A DNA stretch of 22,807 nt. Source: Eimeria necatrix (taxonomy: Eukaryota > Apicomplexa > Conoidasida > Eucoccidiorida > Eimeriidae). The DNA lies in NCBI RefSeq assembly GCF_000499385.1, contig NW_013654414.1, positions 1-22,807 of the forward strand, in the 5' to 3' direction. Position numbers and translations under genes: made by a program. Shown in pieces: positions 1 through 8,681 of the stretch. The notes beneath the pieces were generated by a model. The model was not told the DNA's origin. It did not search any database and saw only the letters and a list, made by a program, of their open reading frames with translations. Within the stretch, counting starts at the first letter, position 1. Each line of letters begins with the position of its first letter.

Positions 1-209
1 ACTTCAGGCTCGAAACAACATTGGTCCTTCCGAGGCGTAGACGTATGGGTCCGTCACATTCCACCGCCTACAGCAAGGGCACCCTTCAATGAGGAGGTGG
101 AAGGGAGCGCTGCGCACCGCGTGCGCTCACGACGTCAGCTTTAGAAGAGCACAGAGATTGAAAATGCAAAAATAATGTGTTCGGGATAGGTCTCTTCAGT
201 CCGCTATAG

Positions 210-535
210 ATGATAGCTGTAGTGCACAGGCACTACAGTGGGGCTGGCTAGTGTCCTAGAGATGATAGCTAGCTAGCGACCTACAAGGGGCCGCGACACT
301 GAAGGAGGACAGAACCCTCCCAATAGGATTAAAATAAAAAAAACCGTCTATTAGTTCTAATGAATACGTGAAATATGTGGAAATCGTGTGGAGACTGGGG
401 CTGGCGAAAGCGCCGGCGCCAGCGCGGGCCTCCCCACCCGTAGGGCCCAGGAGGCGAGCTCCCAGAGTGGGGCGAATCGAAGAGACAGATTTGAAACACT
501 TAAGAATTGTTGTATTATGATGGAATAAAGCTATA
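210..535 (-). repeat. Diverged LTR-like copy 1
   Basis: The segment from about 210 to 290, with the landmark ATAGCTAGCTAGCGACCTAC, aligns to the reverse complement of the end of LTR copy 3 (about 1500-1580). A later GC-rich stretch near 400-425 corresponds to the block near 780 in copy 2, and a T-rich, GAAAC-containing stretch near 490-530 corresponds to about 870-900. Similarity is patchy, so this copy is older or more mutated than the other two. It lies tandem to copy 2 in the same orientation, as expected for stacked solo LTRs or a rearranged element end. Confidence 0.5.
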
Positions 536-599
536 GTGTCCGAGAAATGGGGCTATGCTAGGCGTAGTTTGTAGGCCTGCTCGAGGGACAGGAAGCAGC

Positions 600-1010
600 G
601 CAGTCGCAGCAGTAGGCGCCGCTCACTAAAATAGCTAGCTGATGACCTATAAGCGGTTAAGAGGTTGACCCGGACTGAGCGCTGTAACCTCTTACTTGTG
701 AAATATAAAGGCGATTTATTAGCAAATTAACATGTATGAACTAAAAATGCCTGCAAATTCCCTAAGATTGGGATTGCCGACAACGCCGGCACCGGTGCGA
801 GTCACATCCTCACCGCACCAGCAAAGCATAAACCATGAGAAGCGACTTTTATGAAATATGATTTTGGGAACTTGAAACAAAATGGTCTTTTTATTAATTT
901 AGCTGACGTTAACAGACCGATGCGTCTGTAGAAGAGGAGCTTTCATAGAGTTCCAGAGTTGTGGTCTTGCAGCATCGTAGACGCTGTAGAGAGTGCAGTG
1001 TACTAGAATA
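600..1010 (-). repeat. LTR-like copy 2, left arm of long inverted repeat
   Basis: The reverse complement of this block matches about 1160-1560 over some 400 bp, at roughly 80% identity by eye. Shared landmarks include the AGCTAGCT core near 633-640, a TAAGAGGTT block, the AACATGTATGAAC block near 728-740, the GAGGATGTGAC block (minus sense, near 805) and TCATATTTCATAAAAG (minus sense, near 850). It has the size of a typical LTR. The outer end near 545-620 carries sequence not found in copy 3, so the exact LTR boundary is unclear. Confidence 0.7.
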
Positions 1011-1076
1011 ACGGCCCACCTTCGTCATGCTACTCCGGAGCCCACTGTGGCACAGCGACCGCATGGGTATTAGGAG

Positions 1077-1122
1077 ACACCCCCGCAGGTTCACCTATAA
1101 CCAGGTGAACTTGCCGGGGTGT
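1077..1122. repeat. Central hairpin between the two opposed LTR copies
   Basis: Near-perfect inverted repeat: arms 1077-1096 and 1103-1122 (20 bp each, about two mismatches) around a 6-base loop at 1097-1102. It sits close to the symmetry centre (about 1085) of the much longer inverted repeat formed by the flanking LTR copies. It could be the footprint of the joining event or an older hairpin inside the spacer. Confidence 0.75.
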
Positions 1123-1159
1123 CCGTTACCGGTTTACAAGCGGACAGCCCGTGCGTCAC

Positions 1160-1580
1160 GTACAGTACAGCGCGTTCTCTGCAGCGACTACGATGCTACA
1201 CGGCCCACAACTTGGGTATTCTATGAAATCCTCTCTACTATCGACGCATCGATCGCGTAACCTCCACCAATTTATTAGAAAGACTGTTTTGTTTCAAGCT
1301 TTCAAAATCATATTTCATAAAAGTCACTTCTGATGGTTTTTGCCTTGCTGGTCCGGTGAGGATGTGACGCGCACCGGTTCTGGCGTTGTCGGCAGCCCCA
1401 ATCTTATGGCATTCGCGGGCATTTCTAATTCATACACGTTAATTTGCTAGTAAATTGCTTTTCTATTTCACTAGTAAGAGGTTGCAGCGCTCAATCCACG
1501 TCTCGACATCTTAACCGCTTACAGATCATCAGCTAGCTATCCTCTACAGGTCACCAGCAAGCCCTATTGTAGTGCATGCG
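1160..1580 (+). repeat. LTR-like copy 3, right arm, directly upstream of gag
   Basis: Inverted partner of copy 2. It ends about 35-50 bp before the first gag codon at 1614, the position expected of a 5' LTR for a plus-strand element. The end contains GTAGTGCATGCGCA, compatible with the usual LTR end in CA, but I cannot identify a tRNA primer-binding site with confidence. No matching 3' LTR is seen downstream on the plus strand. Confidence 0.65.
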
Positions 1581-1613
1581 CATTACATCACATGGGACCA
1601 ATTCCACTCCGCC

Positions 1614-2500
1614 ATGGAGGTGATAAGGAAAGTTATAGGTAGGCCCGGAGACTCTGGCGCAACGTTTCCTATACTTCCTGAAGACGGCAGCACCATGCAG
1701 GCCTTTTTGATGCGCATCGAATGACGGTACACCCAGATGGGAATGGAGACCCGCGAGTGGGGAGGCACGCTTGTCGACCACCTTGGAGGCCCCGCTCTAA
1801 CGTATTGGATGTATCTAGAAAGGACTACCGACCTCAGTGGCTGGGCGATGGCACAGCGCAGGCTTTTGGAAAGGTTCGACAGAACAACGTCGCAGAGTCA
1901 ATTGCTGGCGGAGTTGGCTAAAGCACGATGGAGTGATAATCCTAAGGAATACACGGACCATTTTGCTGCTGTAGCTGTAGCCCGGCGCAGTAATAATCAG
2001 CTAGTTCGTCTGGGGTGGTCACCCCCGACGAACTCGTTGACTATTACTGCGCCGGGCTACCAACAGAGCTCCATCTTCTAATAACAAATAACGGGCAGGT
2101 GAAGTATCCTTCCTTGGGACAAGCGTTGACAGCCGCAGCGCGCCTGTACGAACCCAACCAGAGCGTGCTAGAGCTACAAGAAAGGTCCAGCCGAGCCATT
2201 AGAGCTGCTGTCCAGGCAGATGGGCCCCGTCGGCGCCAGGGAAACGAATATCGACCTCGGGGGAACCCCGGGAACTGCTATGAGTGTCAGGGTCGCGGAC
2301 ACCCGGCACGCGTGTGTCCCAGAAAGGGAGAACGTACCAAGCGTCCGAACGAGACCTGCAAGAAGTGTGGAGGTGTGGGACATTGTGCTGGGGAATGTCC
2401 TACATACGACCGAGACCAGACCAAGCCAGAGGGCAAGAGCAGTAGGCACCGCACCCGTTTCAGCACTGAGAGGACTGAATATTTAAAGAGGTGGGTCTAA
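1614..2500 (+). pseudogene. gag: Ty3/gypsy-type gag pseudogene with two CCHC zinc knuckles
   Basis: In an intact element this is the capsid/nucleocapsid polyprotein that packages element RNA. The frame starts at ATG 1614, runs through a capsid-like region, and is interrupted by TGA at 1722-1724, which may be a mutated CGA. It continues in the same frame to about 1976. There a 42-bp-arm palindrome (1977-2060) intervenes and the homologous frame shifts; it is then open to a stop at 2500. Capsid-like features after the break include DELVDYYCAGLP. Two CX2CX4HX4C knuckles are exact: Cys codons start at 2277 (CYECQGRGHPARVC) and 2357 (CKKCGGVGHCAGEC). An arginine-rich linker precedes them. No protease motif follows, and the next recognisable sequence is on the other strand. 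Confidence 0.85.
1977..2060. repeat. 84-bp quasi-palindrome inside gag
   Basis: Bases 1977-2018 are the inverted copy of 2019-2060, symmetric about 2018.5. The arms are 42 bp with only four mismatches (1996, 2000, 2002, 2011 against their partners) and essentially no loop. The right arm encodes the capsid-like VTPDELVDYYCAGLP reading, so it is the ancestral sequence; the left arm is the inverted duplicate that disrupts the frame. Confidence 0.95.
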
Positions 2501-2530
2501 GCGTGGTTGGAGACGAGCGTTCTAGGCCGC

Positions 2531-3300
2531 TTAGCCGTGGTAAAGGGATGATGTGTGCGGTAGCGACAGGATGTGACTGTGTGCTCTGTTGCAGAGCTGC
2601 CGGAAAAGCTTAGTCATCGGAAGAGTGAGCGTAGGGGCTACCGCGCCTTCGATATCAAGACTTGCAGCCGTCAACGGATTCTCGCCAATCATGACCTTGG
2701 AGGGAAAGAGCTCGGCAGTTGAATGGCTTGTCGTGTTGTAATCAAGTTCCAAGGCCGGAAGCAAACGCTCCCACTGGCGTTCGTCAGATTGGATGTAGGT
2801 CCGAAGCATCTGCTCGAGTGTGCGGTTAACCCTTTCAGTTTCACCGTCGCTTTGTGGATGGCGGGACGAGGACATGCAGCCTTTGGTATTAGAGCCGCTA
2901 CAGAGTTGTTGCCAGAGATCCGACTGAAAGCGGGGGTCTCGGTCCGAATGAGCACCTCTGGAAAGCCATGATGGCGGATAATACGGTCTGCGAGAAGCTC
3001 CACTGTGTCGGCTGCTGCGAATGACTTCTTTGCAGGACCAAAATCGGCCATCTTGCTGAGGGAGTCGAGCATCACGAGAATCGAGTTGTGCCCTGTCGTT
3101 GTAAGGGGAAGATCTGTGATAAAGTCGAGGCTTACATGTGCCCACCGACGAGAAGGGATGACAAGCTGTTGAAGAATGCCTGCAGGTTTCTGGCTACGAG
3201 GCTTCTCAGCCCAAGAGATGCTTCTCTCCAGCGGATGTGGCCGAACGTCACCTGGCGGCAACAAGATTTCCGAAAACCATACCAGTAATATTGAATCGGG
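2531..3300 (-). pseudogene. Ty3/gypsy integrase core pseudogene, frameshifted
   Basis: Integrase inserts element cDNA into the host genome using a DDE active site. From the right, the fragment shows the linker motif SQKPAGILQ, then VSLDFITDLP with the first catalytic Asp (codon 3126-3124). A one-base shift follows at about 2948. The reading continues in another frame with SDRDPRF (second Asp), then HPQSDGETERVNRTLEQ (catalytic Glu) and LDYNTTSHS. So all three acidic residues survive but lie in two frames. The N-terminal HHCC zinc-binding region upstream of about 3240 is too degraded to call, and the C-terminal end stops at 2531 without a clear chromodomain. It is opposite in strand to gag, so the pair cannot be one transcription unit. 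Confidence 0.85.
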
Positions 3301-3895
3301 CTAAGCAGCACGTTGTTCTCCCCTTAGCTAAGGAAAAAATTAAGGTCAATGGGGTTCACGTAATAGCCTCTTTCAATAGGATTTTTTTTCGTGTCTCGAT
3401 GCGTCCTGTTTTGCCGTAGTAAGATCGCTCGATAGTGCTAACGGCAATGCGAGTTTACAGTCAAACCCTCTGTAGCTGCTAATTTGCACTCCACCAACTG
3501 TAGAAAGGGCCTTAAAAGCCAGTGCTAAACTGCAACCAGGCTAACTGGAGTTGCAGTCTCTGGAAACCACGCAGTCCATCCTATCAAACCAAACTAGACG
3601 TGGATAGCAAACCTCGAAAGTAGACTTCTTCGGCTCAACTATGGACGTCCCGGTACCAACTACTGTATTCGCTTGTCGCAATGTTCTCCATCACCTAGGT
3701 ATGGCGTGCAGTTCGCTGCACTAGAAGTTCTCGTGGTACTTCCACTCGAAGTCCCTTGCGGTACAGAGGTTGCTACGCGAATAGCGTGAAGATCGCAGGT
3801 CCCGTTGACAAACCTTTCTAGAAAGCGTGACTGCCAATCGTCCCCGACCCTTCCACACAAACAAAAATTTACGGCGTAACTACAAGCAGGCCATA
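3301..3895. other. Spacer between retroelement and EEP gene
   Basis: I see no coding feature. Minus-strand frames are short and lack ATG starts. The part nearest 3895 is presumably the 3' untranslated region and terminator of the EEP gene, but no clear polyadenylation signal could be assigned. Confidence 0.5.
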
Positions 3896-6800
3896 CTATT
3901 CGCTCGCCTGTAGGCTTGCTTCACGGCTGGCAGCCAATGGAGCTCTTTCTGCCTGTGTGGCTGACCTAAGAGCTGCCGCTTCTGCAGCGCATGACCCCCA
4001 AAAATCTGCGATATCAGTGTCTGTGCTCCGCCTCAGGGTGATACGGATGGCGTAGTGATCGCTCAGTGTCACAAGCATCACTTCCCCGAAGCAACCGAAG
4101 CAGCAGGCATCAACTAGGACACGGGGGTCCCTCATGAGGATATCAGCGGCAACCGGAAGAAACGGATATAGACCCCCCGCAAATTGATGAGGAGGCAAAA
4201 ACACGTAGTCACAACGGAGCCCGTGACAACCTGCATGAGGCCCAATAGAGTTCAGTGGATTCTCCGGGTCCCATGTAAAGTCTCGGCGCGAGTAATTTGC
4301 CCTATCTTCGTCAGAAGCGCATTGTATGACGGTATCACCGCTTTCCCCGGACTCGGTCTCTTCGTCCGTGTCTGAAAGCAGCCAATCTGCTACAGAACCA
4401 TCAGTCCCCTCGCTGTTCCAATGGCTTTGTGCAGGTGCAACTGCAAGCGCTACAGAACGCCACGCTTTGCCCGGCATCAGACTTTTGTCGCCGCCCTGTA
4501 CTGCAGTAAGGGCCGTGCTGCAGGACGCCAGCGAACAGTCACTGGCAAGCGGGGTTGCGTCTACACCCCGCTGCTGGTGCTGGGGCGCTGAAAGTGAGAG
4601 ACGTACATCCAGGACAGGTGCTTTGTCCCCACCACCCAGCCACTTCTGCTGTTGCTCAATAAGCCGCCGCTTTGCTGTCAAAAAAAACTCGCGGTGGGCC
4701 CAGGCTGCAGCAGCCGGCAACTCAAAAGCCAAAGGGAGCTGTACGCCTCCACCTGCCCTGCCAAAGTAGCCCCCAAGTAACCCTCTGGAGGGCAAACTGG
4801 CACTATCTTCCTCGCCTGCGCTAGCACTTAGCGCGCTGCTATTTCTGCCTGAGATGTTGCGCGGTGCCGTTGTTGCTGCATCACTAGAGTCACAATTGGA
4901 CAACTCTACACATTCCTGGTGAGGAAAACGGCGGCTCGAACCTCCTGTGCGACCCCGTCTACAGTTCTCACTAGACGGGTAGCTGGTGATGTTACCGAAA
5001 AACATGCTGCTGTCTCGTTGACCAGTGCCACTGCTCCGTAAAACTGACTGCTCTCGAGGACCACTCCTCTGTGAGGATCGCGCTTGTAGGCTCTGCCGCT
5101 GACCCAGCAGCTGTTGCTTCTGTTCTCCTTCGGTGTCACTTATGTCTGCATCCGATGTCACACTGGCAGAAGGTGCAGCATCAGATTTGTTGAGCACGTG
5201 ATGCTGCACAGTGCTTCCAGAAGGCGGCGTCACCTGTGACAGAGCAGCCGGATGTGCATGCAGTCCCCTCTGCCCTGGTTCTGTGTGCATCCTCATGCGC
5301 CGCTGTCGTCTAACACGCACGAACAGGTCCCGACGAATGTGCCGATCGTGAAGCTCGATTCCTTGGTCATCTAGCTGCTGCTCATCCAGCAACTGCTGCT
5401 GGTGCAGAAGATGATGCTGCAGCAAGTGTCGCTGATGCCCATGCACGTGCAACCAGCAGTCCCGCCAGCCTCGCTCCACGAAGCACTTGTAATTTGAAGC
5501 GCATAAGTGGGGGGCTGTGCATGCAGCAAAAAAGGCAATAAAGCGCTTGGACCATGAACAGCCAAAAACTGACGCTTCCAACTGTGTAAACGCAGCATGC
5601 GAAGGCCCACTCCACAGAAATTATCGAAGCCGCTGGGCCGCATGCAACCACTACGAATGCTCGTGAACTACACGCCCCAAAACAGCTCAAATCTTTCCTA
5701 TTAAACTCGTTATCCATTAGCGCTACGAAGAGCAACGCCATCACCGGAGGCTATGGAATGTGTCAACAGCGCACTACAGGGTCCTCGCACCTGCATTAAG
5801 ATCGCCAATAACGAGAGGCACATGGCCTCTGTCTGCTGCAGCATCGCAGGCTTTCAACAGCTGGCGAATTTCTGCTGCTCGCACGTCTTCAACATAGCGG
5901 GACTCTGGGTCGACGGCTCCACTCGCCAAATGGATATTAAAAACAGCAACTGAAGAAAGAAAGGAGGCCCGCGAAGCAACGACACCACGGCAGCGTCAGC
6001 CACAAGCCATTACACCCAAATTCAGCTGCTGATTTCGTCGTCCATAGAGCCATCGAACTCAACAAGGAAACGGAAGGAAGCCTGGATATCGTGAAACTGC
6101 ATCTTCTAAATCAGCATTGGATGCTTTCGTCAAATAGCCCTATTGAAGGTCAGAATATTGCTTACTAACACCGATAGAAGGCACGTCGATGGCTACTTCC
6201 AACATCCCCTTCGAAGCAAAACAGCGCTCGATGTACGTCACCTGCAGTGTTGTAGACAAGAAAAGGACCGCAAATCTTTACGACTCTAGAAACGTCGAGG
6301 CTGTGTTAATGAGTCCTTCCAAATTAAATGAACAAATTTTCGTATCAGCGTGCACCCGCCGTAAGCTCGCCCACATCTTCAAATTTGTGAAACTGAGTAT
6401 GGACGATCGGAAACCTGCTAAGGACCATTAGGCCATTGTGAAGTGCGAAACGACCCCCAGACGTGCGGCGACCTAAAACAATTGAACATTCACAGTCCTT
6501 AAGCCCCTAGCCATGCACCCGGGGAACTGACTTGCTCACGTAATTTCAGTCTGAAAGTACGGCACGGAGACAGACACCCTACGGTCAGGAAAAGAGGGAG
6601 CGAAACGCACAAATGGATGCCAGAGCAGCTTACCAACAAAAGGCAGTTTATGGCGAGTGCTCTCAATGATAAAGTCGGCGTGGTTTTCTCCGTACACCTC
6701 TTGCAGGCAAATGATGTCAGCCCCCGTTGAGAGTATTGCCGCTGTTAAAATGCGCGTAGCTAAAAGGAAGACATGTAAATTAGCTTTAATTAGCAGCAAC

Positions 6801-7763
6801 TACGGCCAGTTAAGCTAAAAGCACACCAGTACAATTCGAGTCTATACAACGGCCAGCAAACGGCGTACAAACGAACCCCTTTCAAGCTAAAAGGAAGGCG
6901 AAGGACAAGCTAGTAAACATCGCCGGTACACGAATAAAGCTTAACTTACCAGGAATGTGATGAAGTCGGCGCTGAGTGAAGGGAGGATTTTGGTAAACGC
7001 GAAGGCCGCACAGTTTGTACTCTAGAAGCCCCGCATTGAAAGAAAGTAAAGATAGTTCATCTAGGCGCGTCTGCGTCGTCCTGTCTTCCCCTTGCATTGT
7101 CGACGCCCCACGACTCGGAGTAGCGGCTTCCGTCTCGTCTGTTCTTGCAGACTGAGCATCTCGTGGGCTCCGGCTATCCTCGCCTTCAATCTGTTCCTCG
7201 CCCCCGGCGTCAGTACCCTTCTCAGCAGAAGAAGATGCGTCTCTCTGGATCCCGCGGTGCTCCATCTCTCCCTCTACGCCGTCAAGTTCGCTCTTACTTT
7301 CCGCCCTACCACGCAGCAACGGGTTGCCCGCCTCCAACTCAGCATTTGTTTCGTCGCCACTTACAGGTGACGCAGCAGCCTCCGAATTTCCGCAGCACTT
7401 AGCTTCAGCGAGTGGCACTTTCGAATACACTTCCTTTTCCACTCCCCCGGACTGCAATGCTGATGCATGCATAGGATCAGCGAGAAACAGCCGTGAGCAG
7501 GGCGGTTGGTCAGCGAAATGGCAAATTCCGGCTCTCGAATGACAGATGTACTCCTCACGTTCATTCCTGGTGCCAAAGGCGCTGGTGCTCATACTGCTGG
7601 CTTGGTTGCCGCTACTCCTAGCATTGACTGCTGGACCACGTGCCACTGCGTTGTACCCAGAATGAATAGAAGAAACAGGTGAGTTGGAGCTTGCGCCTTC
7701 ATCAGTGTCGGTGAGCTCCCACATGAAGGCCTTCTGATGACCGCCGGATATGTTGTTGTTCAT
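3896..7763 (-). CDS. EEP (endonuclease/exonuclease/phosphatase) superfamily protein, neutral sphingomyelinase-like, six exons
   Basis: Proposed exons: 7763-6950, 6759-6634, 6472-6375, 6241-6166, 5949-5791, 5514-3896, totalling 2892 nt (963 residues plus stop) in one continuous frame. The family is Mg-dependent and hydrolyses phosphodiesters (sphingomyelin, inositol lipids, DNA or RNA). Motifs in order: LSFNAG (Asn about 243), CLQEVYGE (Glu 292), HNGLMVLSRFPI (326-336), KGMLEVAID in exon 4, FNIHLASG (about 375), EDVRAAEIRQLL, GDLN (Asp 421, Asn 423), CDYVF (Asp 860) and SDHYAIRI (Asp 910, His 911). Residues 1-235 are an acidic, Ser/Glu-rich extension without a signal peptide or membrane segment. 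About 385 low-complexity residues (roughly 450-836, Gln/Ser/Gly/Ala-rich) separate GDLN from CDYVF. Donors are GTAAGT, GTAAGC, GTGGGC, GTAAGC and GTGCGA; the third is weak, so the exon 3/4 junction is the least certain. The motif set most resembles bacterial and protist sphingomyelinase-like EEPs. Substrate is not deducible. Confidence 0.85.
4400..5440 (-). other. Low-complexity insertion within the EEP catalytic domain
   Basis: Part of the last exon. It encodes roughly residues 450-836: first a His/Gln/Leu-rich and basic stretch, then Ser/Arg-rich, then Gly/Ala-rich, and finally an acidic segment ending just before the conserved TWDPENPLN block. No domain is recognised. Such inserts are common in coccidian enzymes and usually loop out of the fold. 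The frame is open throughout, and no convincing splice pair was found that would remove it, although a CAG|GTGACG site near 5230 could act as a donor. Confidence 0.7.
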
Positions 7764-7788
7764 CTAGGCATCTACCAATAAGTAGCAT
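7764..7788. other. Very short head-to-head gap between opposed start codons
   Basis: Only 25 bp separate the proposed EEP start (7763, minus) from the ATG at 7789 (plus). If both starts are right, the promoters and 5' UTRs must overlap. It is more likely that one gene starts elsewhere or that the plus-strand ORF is an internal exon. No promoter motif is assigned. Confidence 0.3.
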
Positions 7789-8028
7789 ATGCGGTTAGCA
7801 CAGGAAAGCTCCACCAATGCAAGCAAATGCGAGCAGCTAGAGTACTGGCAATTAGATGAAGCTCGGACGTCATCCTACAAAGGGAAACAATGTCGCTGCG
7901 GCGATCGGTACCTACTTGAGAATTGCAAAGCGAGCAAACGCCCACTTAAGACGCCACTTAGAGCATCCGCTGACGTGAAGAGCCCAGAGCATCCGGTGGA
8001 GCTTCTGTGCCTACGCTGTAAGAAATAG
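7789..8028 (+). CDS. Small ORF with possible CSL-type zinc finger (DPH3/DPH4-like)
   Basis: A 79-residue ORF from ATG. It contains CRCGDRYLLE (residues about 36-45) preceded by an aromatic/acidic stretch (EYWQLDEA), and ends VELLCLRCKK. The CxC...CxxC order, the CRCGD core and the upstream acidic context are what CSL zinc fingers show; these occur in DPH3/KTI11 (about 80 residues) and in the J-protein DPH4, both of diphthamide synthesis on elongation factor 2. The spacing between the Cys pairs (about 36 residues) is longer than the usual 20 or so, and the IxV tail is missing. A GTAAGA site at 8018 just before the last Cys is a possible splice donor, so the end could be in another exon. No J domain was found nearby. 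Function is tentative, and the ORF could also be chance. Confidence 0.33.
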   Translation: MRLAQESSTNASKCEQLEYWQLDEARTSSYKGKQCRCGDRYLLENCKASKRPLKTPLRASADVKSPEHPVELLCLRCKK

Positions 8029-8681
8029 ACTTCGACTTCACCCTGATAGTCTTCTAGCATCGAATCTTGTGCGAGCTCTGCAACTCCAGTAAAGTAAGAG
8101 ACAGGCAAAGTGCGCTGCTTCCTCGCAGAACAGCTTGTGTGGAGTCGTCTATGAAACGCTCCTCTTGGCGATTTTCCGCCAATTCTTTATGACAGTAGGT
8201 CCCAAATAACGGATAAATTTGCCTTAAAAACAAGCGGAGCTGTGAAAGCGGCAACTGACGGCCACACCGAGCCCAAAATGAAACACCGACCAATTCAAGC
8301 CCCTTGAGGCGATCCTGCAGACAAGCACTGCTGCTTCCAAAGCCGTCGACAATGCCGAATCGTAAATTCCTCACGACGCAGCGTATCTTTGTCTGTTGTT
8401 TCTGTCTTGAATTGGCGGATCTGCTCTTTTTTACCTTTTGTGATGGTGCTTTGCTGTAGTTTTAGATGCAATAGCAGCAGGCCGTGCATGCGGCCTGTGG
8501 CTACCTGAAAACAATGTAGGATCATTTGCATGAGATTTTAGCTTCCTAAGATTCCGAATGTTGGGCAGAGAATCCTTTCGCCAGTTTTATGGGAATGATA
8601 TTAATCGGCTCTCAGATACTGTCACCATTTTCAAGAGTGGTCACACATGGGGAAGCTCTGTAATAGCGAGCACTTAACACC
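8029..8681. other. Intergenic stretch, no supported feature
   Basis: Both strands have only short frames without recognisable motifs. The right end would contain the promoter and 5' UTR of the tentative plus-strand gene beginning at 8682, whose start codon lies in a favourable AACACCATGG context. No regulatory site is assigned. Confidence 0.4.

Larger units (their letters stand above)
210..3300. mobile_element. Decayed and rearranged Ty3/gypsy-like LTR retrotransposon
   Basis: The parts of a Ty3/gypsy element are present, but order and orientation are broken. Three LTR-like blocks come first (about 210-535 minus, 600-1010 minus, 1160-1580 plus). They are followed by a plus-strand gag pseudogene (1614-2500) and then a minus-strand integrase fragment (about 3300-2531). 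Protease is not visible, and no intact reverse transcriptase or RNase H lies between gag and integrase. An intact element reads LTR-gag-pol-LTR in one direction, so at least one inversion and one deletion have happened; the gag/integrase junction falls at about 2500-2531. Stop codons and frameshifts in both coding remnants show it is not autonomous. No matching right-hand LTR is seen after the integrase, and the outer edges are uncertain. Confidence 0.8.

Noticed and set aside
4326..4769. 147-codon plus-strand frame opposite the EEP gene
   Set aside because: It lies entirely antisense to the last EEP exon, whose frame carries the conserved motifs; it is a codon-composition shadow.
5382..5744. 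Hydrophobic 120-codon minus frame overlapping the EEP gene
   Set aside because: It covers the last intron and part of exon 6 in the wrong frame; the motif-bearing frame and splice acceptor at 5515 explain the region.
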